Positions 23,600 through 34,834 of a stretch of DNA of 64,000 nucleotides are shown in pieces (within the stretch, counting starts at the first letter, position 1; the number at the start of each line of letters is the position of its first letter). Position numbers and translations under genes: made by a program. The notes under the pieces were generated by a model. It was not told the origin of the DNA. It saw nothing but the letters and a program-made list of their open reading frames with translations, and ran no database searches. Source of the DNA: Irpex lacteus (lineage: Eukaryota > Basidiomycota > Agaricomycetes > Polyporales > Irpicaceae); NCBI GenBank assembly GCA_001986395.2, contig MQVO02000003.1:1302001-1366000 (forward strand), written 5' to 3'.

Positions 23600-24595
23600 A
23601 TGGATCCTCTGCCACCGCCCACAACGACATATCCAGGGCCTGTGAGAGGACATCACAGCCGCCCTTCGACCCGTGGAAACTCTCCCCGAGATGTTGTGGA
23701 TTTATATCATGCAACACCACCCTCGTCCCAATCTCTCACAGAGGAAGGGTTGTCTATGGCATCTATAGAGCCGTACTCCGAGAATACCAATGGACATACG
23801 GCTGACAATGAAGTAGTTGAACTCACGGACGTCGCAGACGCATTCGTCCTAGTAGAAGAAGAAACTCTTAAGAAGAGGAAGAGGAAGAGTGGCACTCCAT
23901 CATCATCAAACTCTTCCCCCCGACTGGATGGCTTTTGGGTTCGCGAAACTGATGAAGAGCTACACACAACTCATACGAGCACTGCGGTAGCTCGTGCCAA
24001 TTCTATACGCGAAATCATGGACCTTGATGCTCCGCTGAGCACTGCATCTACATCCCAGCAAGAGCACCTAGATTCCGAAGATGACCTAGCTTTTGGATCT
24101 CCGACCTCACCTATCTTAGTTGCATCCCGCGTTCGGACACTTTCATCAACAGACACGCCGGCGGTTCCTCGACCGAAAGCTGAACCTCTTTCTTCGTACA
24201 ACTGCCCCATCTGCTTCTCCCCGCCAACTTTTGCGACTTTAACCCCTTGCGGGCATATTTGTTGCGCTGAATGCTTATTCTCCGCAGTAAGGAGTACCAT
24301 CGAACGTGCAGCGCTACTTGGCCCCGCCGCCCAACAGGCCAGGTGAGTGTGACTTTCCTCCTGATGCTGGTATGCCGATGACTTCGGCACCCCACTTTCC
24401 CTCCAATTTCCACGTTCGCAATCGGAGGGATAGAGTTATGTGATGCAAATAAGCTTAACCTTCGTTGCTGTTCTAACCGATTATTCTCGCGACAGATGCC
24501 CCGTGTGCAGAGCACCTATTCCAAGCTGGGACGGTAAGGGCGGAGGGGTGATTGCACTACGGGCGCGGGTCTTACAGCCAGGCGAAAACAGGTGA
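23600..24595 (+). CDS. RING E3 ubiquitin ligase with SUMO-interacting motifs (STUbL-like)
   Basis: Two exons: 23600..24342 and 24496..24595 (280 aa, phases close). A C3HC4 RING starts at Cys202: CPIC, then CGHICCAEC, then, across the intron, CPVCRAPIP. Upstream are three SIM-like hydrophobic cores flanked by acidic residues: VVDLY (32-36), VVELT (72-76) and FVLVEEE (82-88). A basic NLS-like run KKRKRKS follows. This SIM-plus-C-terminal-RING plan matches SUMO-targeted ubiquitin ligases (Slx8/RNF4 type), which ubiquitinate sumoylated nuclear proteins in genome maintenance. The family call rests on this architecture; a generic RING ligase remains possible. The 153-nt intron separates the last Cys pair from the rest of the RING. 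Confidence 0.8.
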
Positions 24596-25575
24596 TGCGC
24601 AAAGGATGAAAAAAAATAAGAGAAATATGCTGGGCGGATGACGTTGTGTCGAAGCTGGGGCCAGCAAACCTGTACTGTATGGGAGTTCTTGTGCAAATGT
24701 AAGTGCGCGTAGTCATAGAGCGGGCTTGATTTGACTGTAGGGAGGAGGGGGAGGGGGAGAATGGTGCCAGATCGAAGTCATCGGTGATTATTATTACGGA
24801 GTTTATGTTACTACGTACTTAAACCACCAACACACAGTCAGCAATTCACCAGTAGCGTGCAAAGAGAACTAGAGAAATATAATTCGACTGTTCATCACTT
24901 ATGTGAGTAGCGTATGAGTTTGCCGGGATATAACACGACGTGTGGTCGATCTGGGGGTGCTTGCGCTACGTCTATCTTGACACACTGTGACATTTTGGCC
25001 CGGAGGTACCTGATGCCGAGGAAGGTAGTTCGAGCTCATACACGATGCAAGAGTCCACTGCTCCGGGCTGATGAAGTAGGTATCCGCCCACCTTCAACTT
25101 GAGCACGCTCTTCATGCAGTTGACCGTGTTCCTGTGACTGAAAATTCTAACACTATAGTTTCCGTCCAAACGTTGTGACACGTATTGAGTATGCACGTAC
25201 ATTCATTCATAAACGGCGAAACTCGTATTCCTCTACTGGAATCAATGTCTCCGCTGGACATGTACATCACTAGCTTACTATGCATTATGCATAGGCGCCT
25301 CGTTATACTGAACTGTAAAACGGGGACATCATCATTTTAGACCGGACCTTCACCAGCCTATCTTTCACACTATATACTTTGTGTTACAATCACTGTTGAC
25401 AGATGCTTACACATTCACCCAGAGGACGATTCCACGCCGGACTCAAGAAATCCGATATTCCACATAAATACCATATAGAAGTACACGCACGATCCCAATG
25501 CCAAAAGCTCAAAACGGTCATAAACATACCATCTACTCATCTCGAGCTTCATGGTCATCCGATCCTTCCTATCAA
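24596..25575. other. Convergent intergenic region, no gene seen
   Basis: About 1 kb lies between the 3' ends of the RING gene (plus) and the Erv41 gene (minus). It presumably contains both 3' untranslated regions. No exon is supported. Confidence 0.5.
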
Positions 25576-27595
25576 TCAATCATCCTTCTTTGAACTCCCC
25601 GGCAGCGATCCGCTGCTGTTCTGGTGGTGCCCATTGGCCCTAGGAGGCGCGGGGAAACCTGGTGATCCGGGGATCGGTGAATGTGGGAATCCACTACCGC
25701 TGCCGTTTAGAGGGTTGGGAGTTGGCGGGAAATGCGCGTACAGGCTCGCAGTTTGTGGAGGCGATGTAGCCATACTGGCGGATGGAAGATATGGAGATGA
25801 AACATTGGAGTATGGTGAACCAAGCGTTGCCGCGGTAGGGAAATTACTGGCCGGTGACCTGGGCGAAGCAGAAGGCCCAAACGACGGAGAGTGCACACCA
25901 AGTCCAGCCGGAGTGGTGTTTCCGTTACCACCGAGGTATGGTGAGCCAGGGGCGGAGAACCCACCACCAGACGCAGGGGTTCCTGGATAACTGCCGTAAG
26001 GACTGCCCCCGTCAACTGTCCATCCGTTGCCCTGTCGGACAACACGAGGGCGCAGCTCTCCACCCTGCCATTTGCGACGGCCTACTCCCGACGCTTCGGC
26101 AGCAACGATGCCAGGCGTCTTATCGGCTCCTGTAACGACGTCTATCGCATGGCTGCCAATACGCACTGCATATCCCATGCAAACGAAGACACCGCCAACA
26201 ACGCCCACACAACTACAGGGGAGATGAGATGTATGATCATCTTAAGGCGCAACAACATTCTAGACATACCGTATGAAGAGTTGTAATAAACTTGTGGTTC
26301 GCTGATGTATCGTCAAGCTGAGTGGCTCCAGATCAAACTTGAAGAAGATTCCAGGGACACCATTACCGTGGGACAGTGTACGTGTATAGTGTGTTACGCT
26401 GTATTGGTGCGTGCTCAACGGCTTGGAGCGTGGTGCGATATAAGTCGTCGGAACGACGTGCATATGATATTGATACGAAATAAAGGCTGGTGGTGACGCT
26501 GTTGATTAGCCACGGCTGAGCGGCGAGCAAGAAGATGACTCACGTTCATCGGTCAACTCGAAGGAGTTATCCAATGGTTGTACTATGTCAGGGAAGTAGG
26601 GTCCAAAGGAGAACTCGGTGATGACATGCGACAGGTTCATCACTGCCAAAGGCATACATCAAGTTGCATTCAAGGATATTCTATTGAATCATCACTCACT
26701 CTTATGATCCACGTGCGTACGACTTGCATAACCATGGCCTGCCGTAGTAATATGCAGGTTGGCTTGAAAGGTACAATTAGCACCGGATGCACAGGTATAT
26801 CATCCAAACGGCGCACCGGTAACTTTTTTCACTTGGACTGTGCCATAGACTCTGCACGCAGAACCTGATGGTTTATAATTGTAGGTAGGCCGATATCCCG
26901 AGCTGGACCGGCTGAACAGAGTGGCGAAGAGTCCTCGTGACTTCCGTGACTGGGATACTGCTTGACGGGCGGACAGAGCTGCGGCGTGCTCCTTCAGTGC
27001 AGTTGCCTGTCCAATATCGAATAGAGTGCCGTCTCGGCGGAAACCTTCGCTGAGCATAAGCCTGTCACCAACAGCATCTCGTAAGTCCACGCTGAGGTCT
27101 GGAGGGAGATGAATCAGTATTCAAATGCTAGCACCAAAAGCGAGTGTCAGCGCTGTAGCTATCACAGTATACCGTCGCAAACGGACCGTCAGTTGCTCGG
27201 CAACAGGGATTGATAGCAACAGCACGGACAGATGTGATGGATGCTGAATTGCTTGAGGCCAGACACAAAAGCAGAGGCCGAGTTTACTTACATTGGCAAG
27301 GCATATTGACTACCAGGTCGACATTCACGTTCATTGCGTTTGCGGATTCCTGGTCTACGCTGAACTCGTAATCCGGCCAACCCCAGATATACTCTCCAAG
27401 GTCATTGACCACAAGAAGAAAGGCCAGAAGCGTAACAAATATGGTTAGAAAGCCTCGAGACTCTGAGCGAGCTTTGTATGTCGAGGGTAGTTTTGGGAAA
27501 GCATCGAACCGCTCTAATGGAGTGTGCGTTATTTCGTCGAGCTTGTGAAGCAGCGACGGCGACGGCGAGCGATCTGGCTTGTTCAAGTCAGCCAT
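25576..27595 (-). CDS. ERV41: Erv41/ERGIC-32, COPII vesicle cargo-receptor subunit
   Basis: Six exons: 27292..27595, 26817..27098, 26700..26762, 26544..26642, 26270..26486, 25576..26212 (533 aa, phases close). The N-terminal cytosolic part has LERFDAFPKLPSTY, then TM1 (~48-66). The luminal domain has the family blocks NLHITTAGHGYASRTHVDH, SHVITEFSFGPYFPDIVQPL and YQYHMHVVPTTY. TM2 lies near 315-340. Erv41 acts with Erv46 to cycle cargo between ER and Golgi. The C-terminal tail is unusually long (~190 residues, Gly/Ser/Pro-rich) and ends KKDD, which fits the dilysine KKxx COPI retrieval signal on the cytosolic side. Intron 2 needs an AAG 3' splice site. Confidence 0.93.
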
Positions 27596-28113
27596 GCTTG
27601 AGGTTTCCCAGGCAGGAGATGGACGTTGAGGACAAGGAGTGAGTCCGAGATTTTGAACGTTGTCCAGCCAGCCAGCACAACGAGCGAGACAATTCTGAAG
27701 AGGTGTAGTTCCATTAGCGCCTGACGTGTCCTAACGATGTAGGCGCCACGTGAACAGGCCATATGCTGATTGCGCGGGTGGCTCGCTAACAGTTGCTCAA
27801 GTTCTTCCTGAAAATCCCCGAAATTCATGCATATTCATGCTCGCTGCACTGGGCAATATTGTCAAACGTACGCCCAGTGTTTTATCCAGCTCGTTGATAG
27901 TAACTAGAGAATGGTTGCGAGATATCACGCACACGTGACATGACATCAAAAGAGTCACGTCGCCCATTCGCGTGTATTTGGTCACGCTGGCCAATAGTCT
28001 TTCCACCAACTTCGTTGTCACACTCGTCATCGCTCTCGTCTTTCCAAGTGGTAGTGTAGTGTTGAAGTTTCTTAAAACTTTTGAAGAGCGAACAAGCTCT
28101 CACACCTGCAATA
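27596..28113. promoter_or_regulatory. Bidirectional promoter region of ERV41 and HUS1
   Basis: 518 bp lies between the divergent start codons at 27595 (minus) and 28114 (plus). GTCACGT/ACACGTGAC-type elements occur near 27931..27962. No gene is supported between them. Confidence 0.45.
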
Positions 28114-29330
28114 ATGCGTTTTCGAGCGGCGATTGAGAGCGTGGACACATTCTACAGTTGGTGTAGGTTCTTATCCCCCAGTTGACCTACTCTAAAGCAC
28201 TATAGAAATCATCCAGGCCGTAGAGAAACTTCAAAAACGCTGTGTCATAAAGTTCACCGAAACAGATATGCATATAATTTGCGCGAGCGACGTTAACGAA
28301 GGGGGGATACAAGTTTGGTCGTAGGTAACTCAGTTGATGGCACATTATTTCTGACTCAATGCCGCAGACAAATCAAGATGCCGTCTTTATTCAATGACTT
28401 GCGCATACAATCGAACGCGAACAACCAGATATCTATGTTGCTATCTCCAGAAGCCCTCCTATCCGCCTTGCGCTCAGCGGCAGCTCCGTCCACTACGAGC
28501 AACAGCGCTGCACTTCATCATGTCGAAGCAGTGATGAGGTAAACGTTCAATTTTGTTGATTCTCTGCAGACTGACCTATCACTGGACTGATCAGGCTCGC
28601 AAAAAAGAACGATCAAGCTGTTCTCAGTTTTGAGATTAATGGGCTATCGCGGAACGCCAGTCGCTACGTACGCGTGAGCCACGACGTCCGAATCGAGATC
28701 ATGAAGCCGCAGGACGTCCAACGGCTCTCAGAGCCTATGTGTCCTGAACCTGATGTACGGGTGAATGCTTCATCATAACGTGTTCATTTCTAATAGGAAG
28801 CAGGTGCATGTTCTCTTACCTCAACTCACGAAGCTACGGGCGGTCGTGGAACGAATGCGCTCGCTATCGGACACAATTGCAATCAGGGCGAACAGATCTG
28901 GTCGGCTCGAATTCTCGGTCAGGACAGACTCTGTGAAGACCGACGTGGCTTGGACTGGCCTGAGTAATCCTACCATGGGTGTGTGCTGCCTCTAAACAGA
29001 GACGGAACAAAGCGTGCTGATTTATGAACCGGTAGAAAAAGAAGGAGGCAGTCAAGAGCCAACCCAGGCCTCTCAGCGCAACGCAGAAGAGATGTTCGGC
29101 GTTTTGATTTCAGTCAAAAGTTTTCTTCAGTTCCTAAATAGCCACGTAGTGTCGACCACCACGATTGCATGTGAGTGTCCGAACTTCCGAACCTGATTAA
29201 TGCTGAACAAGGAACGAAAGGCATATGCCAGAATCACTGCATGATTCTTTACGTTTATATCGGAGAAGTCACCGATGCTGGCGGTGTGCTTACGTATTAC
29301 ATCCCTGCTATGGTGGATGATACTACATGA
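28114..29330 (+). CDS. HUS1: Checkpoint clamp (9-1-1) subunit Hus1
   Basis: Seven exons: 28114..28156, 28206..28320, 28368..28538, 28595..28754, 28804..28978, 29036..29170, 29221..29330 (302 aa, phases close). Family blocks occur in order: MRFRAAIESVDTFY, FTETDMHIICASD, GGIQVW, the VRVSHDVRIEIMKP strand, MCPEPDV, LTKLRAVVERM, the HVVSTTTIACICQNHC block and a C-terminal GGVLTYYIPA. Hus1 forms a PCNA-like ring with Rad9 and Rad1 and supports ATR/Mec1 signalling at damaged DNA. The length matches the family. The first exon is only 43 nt. The last intron (29171..29220) needs an AAG 3' splice site to give the conserved CICQNHC. Confidence 0.94.
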
Positions 29331-31600
29331 ATCTTGCGGGCTTCAAGGTTATAATATACCCATATCCATCCATCCTATACCCCATGTAATGTATGTATGC
29401 AATCTTTTCATCGTCCTGTGCGTTCTACTGATTGATTATTCTGCAGGGTCGTTTGCGTTCGCAGACCTATAGTGCCTCAAAGAACATGCTTCTTGTGTTT
29501 CATCGTTGACTATTCGTGATATCGAGGATGAGTCTTCTCAATTGAGAAACCGGACGCATCAGAGCTGCGCCTTCCCGTGAGATATCGGTGGCACAAGGCG
29601 CACCGCACAGTGATAAATTTGCTCTTCACGGAACCAGCCTTGCAACCCGGTTTATGGTGCGTAGCCTAACTACGTCTGCGACAATAGCGACGAATGCCAG
29701 ATTGCGCAGGTGAATTACACTGCACCTACCACGCCGACATATCGAGCTGTCATGCAACAAGGTGCGACTACTACCAGGCGCGTGGCTGTATCGTTTGATC
29801 AAGCGCATCGTGAGAGTTCATAATTTGCTAGGATGTCCACATTCATTTATGTATAGCAGCACTGCATCAATTAGATATGAAAGAGATTAGATAGGCTCAA
29901 TGACCATGGCAACGTTCGTAAGCATTCGTATGTTTGCTTCATTCCATGTTTCAACTGAGTGATCGATGAACATCCCAGCTTTTAGACAATACAGGGGACG
30001 CCACAACGCCAATCCTCGAGCCTGTGCGTCTGGACAGCTTCTTCTGACAGATTTCCTGGTGCACCAGAGGATGTCATCTGATCAGTGGGTACGATGGTGA
30101 GTTTCCATCATTGTTGATCTATGCCTGTCGTGCGAATGATGCGGTCCATTGCAGAGGTTGAACGCTGAGTCTTTGCCTTCTACAATTTGGTGCAAAGCAT
30201 TACGATGTACTATCGATGATATCGAAGGGCTACAAGGGGTTCGACTGCGGTTGCTCTGTGGCTCGTGTAGCTGACATGGCACGCCGCCCAATGTATCAGG
30301 AGCCTCGGCCGCTTGCAGCGATCATATTGCGAGAAGTTAGAACACAAAACAATGAAGCCGTTGCAATGTATTCCGAGTTCAAACCATCTGCTATCGCCCG
30401 CTAACTATCTAGCGACGCTGACGGAACATTAGACACACCGAGCAGACAACGGACATCTGTTGATGTTTCAGCAAGAGTCAGCTTGGCATACTTGTCATGC
30501 CATGAAACATTAGGAGGTACGCTGACTTATACCAGAACTGTTTAGTGTTCACCTGATAAGGTTATACTGACTTTGTCAGATAGGCATCAATAATTCGATT
30601 GCGTCACTTCTCAAGCGCGCCGAACACCGTAGCACTATCCTTGTGTCTCTGCTAAGAGTGGCAGTATGAGTCCCACTACCCAGACTCGGTGTGTGAGCCG
30701 TATGGTCACGAGATGAGTGTACAACATATCCGTGCCGACGAAGAGTCGAGGCACATGGGTAACTGCCAATATCTGCATACCTTCCCATAGCGGTATATCA
30801 CACGCCGGTCTTCCTTAGCATCATGTCTGCCATACAGGACAATCAACCGCCGGGCCTACATCCTCATGCATTCAGTTCTAATCCGTGGAGGTCGCGTTCA
30901 CGAGGGAGACCTATGCAGTCCCAGGCCTGGAAGTTCAATCAGTCGATAGGACAGTGCACAAATGAGAAAAGACGATGATAAAGATGGAAGCGAGGTCTCA
31001 TCGCTGGAAGCCTGTCATAGGCAGGCTTAAGGATGCGCGAGATACCTAGGTACATGTGGCAACTTGAAGCTGCAGATCATGCTGAAGGGGAAAGCCTGGG
31101 ACATTGCGCAGTCGAGGTGCATCTTTCTCTAATATGGAATTGGTTGGAATCCTATTGATATGTCGCGCGACGGCTGTTACACTGCTCGCGCTGAACCCAG
31201 AGTTATTGGCCGCATACCAATGAAGTTGCCAGTCCTAAAGTTGACTCTGCCGCTGAAATTGCTTCTTCACCATACAATCAACGACGCCCTGCGGTGCGTA
31301 TAATGCAGCCTTATATGAATGTGTTTCCATATGCATCGGACAACGCCGTGCGTATTCTATATAGAGATGGTCCTGTTGTCGGAGGTGGGTTACTTAGAGT
31401 GGCGTGAGCGCACTAACACTATCTACGATCCGGTTGTTACAGGACATCAAATAAACAGACACGAAATATGGGCAACGCCAAGGGAGCAGCGATATGACTG
31501 GGATTTGGTGGTAGGGGCGAATGATACTATTTGACTATAAATACAAAAATGCTACACTGCAAAAGATAGGGACACGAGCTGTTCCGTAGTGCTCGATAGT
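29331..31600. other. Gene-free convergent region
   Basis: About 2.3 kb lies between the 3' ends of HUS1 and the HSP30-like gene. Only short frames are present, with no pairing of splice signals and protein-like content. I see no repeat or transposon hallmark. It may hold old decayed sequence. Confidence 0.45.
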
Positions 31601-32731
31601 TTACACAGCGGTCGCGGTACCCGTTGTATTACCGACGGTGGTAACAGGCGGCACAGTTTGCGCACCAGTGGCGGGAACATTCTGAGTGCCAACGATACCA
31701 GGACCGCCGGTATGCATCGGCAAGACGCCTGCATTCCTCTCTGCGACCGCGGGACCCATGACACCAGGGACAACTGCGCTATCGCTGTACTTCCACGACT
31801 GCAGACCAAATGCCGCATAGTCTACGTTCCTCAGGCCGAACAGGAAGTACATCAAGAACACAGGACCGAGGAGCAAGTCAAGGATTCCGTACCAGACCGC
31901 CTCGGAAGTTGGGGAGATGACGTTGGCACCCTCAGAGCAGGCCCAGCAAATGGGGTAGAGGAGAAGGAGGAAGGAGACAAAGCCCGAGCCGCGAATGTAT
32001 CCACTGCGAAGGCCAGGTCCTGCACTGAAGTTGGAACGAGGCCCATGCCCGAGTAGAGTAGTCCTACATAGCCGTATGAATTAGTTGTAATCCGTGCGGT
32101 ATCAAAAAAGCGGTATTTACCAGACATGGATCATGGCAATCAACCCAAAGACGTAGAATCCCCACTTGTACGAAGATTGAACAAGCGCGCCGACGAGCCC
32201 GGTGATGACGACAACCCATGCGAAGAACGCCGTCGTCAGGACGTCAGACAACGCCAGGCCGGTTGCGAACAGGAGGGTAACGAGGAGCAACGGGAAGTTG
32301 ATGAACCATTGGATGTACCGGACGTACTGATGTGTGAATCGGGTGCGCATGCATGGTCAGTTTTCTGTGGCGTAGTGAGGCGCTGATAAACGACATACCC
32401 AAATCTGTCGTGTACCAAAGGCACGGAACTCGGTTGTGATGGGTGTGGCACCGAGGTCGGAGGCCATGGCGAAGTAGGCGATGGCGGAAGTGGTGAGGAT
32501 GATCAGGGCGATGTTATGGAAGAACCGTGTTCCTTTGGGCCTCTACGAGATGGCAGAAGTGAGAACATGCAATACGAATAAACAAGTGACATGTGTACGC
32601 ACCATGAATGACCACAAGAACATGCCTAACATGGACGCCGTCATCACCGCGAATACTGCCCATAGCCAGTCGGTGCCGTGATTGCTTATGTGTATTGTTG
32701 CATTTGGAGGATTGGTGTCTACGGAGCCCAT
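31601..32731 (-). CDS. Opsin-related HSP30-like seven-TM protein lacking retinal lysine
   Basis: Four exons: 32603..32731, 32399..32542, 32121..32326, 31601..32063 (313 aa, phases close). Seven hydrophobic helices fit the microbial rhodopsin fold. Helix C reads VRYIQWFINFPLLLVTL, aligning with RYADW...LLLLD of bacteriorhodopsin: Arg is kept (R94), but the proton-acceptor Asp is Gln97 and the donor Asp is Thr108. In helix G the retinal-binding Lys is Gly226 (ILDLLLGPVF). The protein therefore should not bind retinal. It belongs to the fungal opsin-related/HSP30 group, plasma-membrane proteins often induced by heat or weak acid. The SEGANVISP block is typical of that group. A TATAAAT lies about 90 bp upstream. 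Confidence 0.9.
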
Positions 32732-33295
32732 GACTGTAGGATATGTGGAGGATAATGACTTGGAAAGTCAGTGGGGATGGGAGAGTGAGGAAGATGGGTT
32801 GACGAATTGCCTAGCGCATTTATAGCAAAGCGAACGGAGACTCTGAGCTTGTCAGCATGACGGTCGCGGCTGGCGGGACGTCCAAGTCCTTGCCAGCCTC
32901 GATTCTAACTTGATCATGGCTGACAAGCTATGCTACAGACCCACCTGAACGTTTGAGCCCGCAGAGAACGCACCGATGAGCTCATAAAATAGGCATTAGT
33001 AGCAAAGCCGCGGTTCAACAGGGCCTTACTCGCCGTGATCGAAGCAAATCCTAAGAGTATCTTGGTGCTTCCGCTCTATATTCCGTGTTTGCTCATGGAT
33101 TCCAAGTAGGCGCAGATTTGATTCCGACGCTACAACCCGGGAGCGTTGAATAGGGCCGAAGGTCTGGTTTAAAACTGGGCCGATTGTGGAAGGACGACCG
33201 AATTGGGTTATACCGAACGGTGAGTCCATTTCAACGGTCGCAGACCGAGACAAGCTATATGCAGTAACATACAATGGGACGTATCGTCGATTCCA
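32732..33295. promoter_or_regulatory. Promoter region of the HSP30-like gene
   Basis: 564 bp lies between two minus-strand genes: upstream sequence of the HSP30-like gene, then the 3' flank of the Maf gene. No other gene is supported. Confidence 0.45.
32818..32824 (-). promoter_or_regulatory. TATA box (TATAAAT) of the HSP30-like gene
   Basis: TATAAAT reads on the minus strand 87 bp upstream of the ATG at 32731, a usual distance for a fungal core promoter. A TATA-type promoter suits an inducible stress gene, but induction is inference. Confidence 0.55.
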
Positions 33296-34417
33296 CTACA
33301 CTGCGAGGAAGTCGTCTTCTTCTTCGCAGAGTGCTTCTAATAATTTGAGGAACGACGCAGCGGGAAAACCAACAACGTTGTGATAATCACCGTCGACTTT
33401 GCGTACCAATGCGCCGCCAAGGCCCTGAACAGTATACTCAGTTTGTGATCGCTGTACTACGTATCTGGCTGATAGGAGCTGACCTGTACTGCGAAGCCTC
33501 CAGCCCGATCGATACCCTCTCCACTCTCCACATACGCCTCCAGTAGCTCGTGGGAATTATCTGCAAAGTATACCAATGTACGTTCGTCGATAGACCTGTC
33601 GAGGACAAAAACCACAAAAATTCAACGGGATAGCCCTATTTCTAGAATATTTATTACAAACTTGATGTTATAGCCAGGGGCCTCAAGCACGGGGTATACT
33701 TGGCCAAGTCAGTTCATTAGAAAGGGAAAATATTCCAAGAATTACATACCTAAAGATACACCCGTCACGACTTCACACACTCCCCCATTCATATCCAACA
33801 GCATGCGCAAGTTGTCGTCCTTAGAGCTTGGCTTCTCCAGTATGTCTTGACGTACGGCTGGCACGTCCTCGTACGAGATAGAAGATATCCCAGGCTGTTG
33901 ATGGGTCAGCACGACAGTATCGGCTGCGCACGAGCAGACTCAGTTAAAAGCCTCATTGACACTACGAAGAGGCACGGACCTGCAATGACAAGGTCAGGAG
34001 CATCGTCCGGATCAGCACGCTGTACGAGTACAATTAGGGCTCGACGAGACCCACTGAATGTCAGCACTCACGAGAAGCCTCTGATACACTTCTACTGCTT
34101 TGTGGGTGGCAGTCGCGACGGGGTATTCGTGTACATCCTCGAAATCGGTGTGTGGTAGATCCTCCTCAAACGTCGACGGTACAATTTCGGGAGTTAGCCC
34201 CTGCGCGATACAGCAGGTTAGCACGCTGTAGTAGATCACGGCAATATTAGGAGCTTCGCACAAAAGTCTGCAGTATCTCCCGTCGTCTTGGGCTATTCGA
34301 GGCGAGCACCACGCGTTTCCCGACCAACTTCTTCAGAGAGGCGACCTTGAGGGCATGGGGCTGCACACAGTTGTACTTTGGCAAAGTGATGGGCTGCTTT
34401 GTCTTGAAGAAATTCAT
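33296..34417 (-). CDS. Maf/Asmtl-like nucleotide pyrophosphatase
   Basis: Seven exons: 34262..34417, 34072..34200, 33980..34019, 33750..33923, 33662..33698, 33484..33595, 33296..33424 (258 aa, phases close). The N-terminal Maf signature LASNSPRRREIL (38-49) is followed by the substrate-region Glu-rich FEEDLPH and the ADTVV motif with catalytic Asp110. The block GGFAVQGLGGALVRKVDGDY then VVGFPAASFLKLLE completes the domain. Maf proteins hydrolyse modified or canonical nucleoside triphosphates to monophosphates (house-cleaning). Length fits. Intron 4 (33699..33749) needs an AAG 3' splice site. Exon 5 is 37 nt and exon 3 is 40 nt. Confidence 0.92.
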
Positions 34418-34834
34418 CGGAATCTATGTGATAAGAAATGCTGCCAGTGCCAGCTGTAGCTGTCGTTGTCGTCGTTGTGGTTGTCGTAAAGAAGCCAAAG
34501 CCACACTGCGTGAGGGCTGCTTCATTGGGCGCCTCTTGTGTTGGTGACTGCATCACTCGAATTGGCCAGGGCTTCTGCCTGCGGTCTTGCCACCACCTGC
34601 CTGGCCTCCCCCCTCTATCATAATACTCACAGCGCGGGGCACACGCCTTTTGCGTTCCAACAAGACGGCGAGTCGAGAAGTTCAAAGTTCATCACAGAAT
34701 ATTGATTCCTTGCTGCACACTGCAGGTATCATAAACCGCTCAACACGTCCGGCTCGGTGGCTGCACCAGAGCAGATACCCTTGAGACCTCTTGGTCGCTC
34801 TGTTCCCCCACAGCCTAACCTTAGTTCATTTGCT
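34418..34834. promoter_or_regulatory. Divergent intergenic region with low-complexity patch
   Basis: 417 bp lies between the divergent Maf (minus) and SPX transporter (plus) genes. An imperfect TGTCGT/TTGTGG-like repeat runs from about 34453 to 34487. No gene is seen. Confidence 0.45.
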
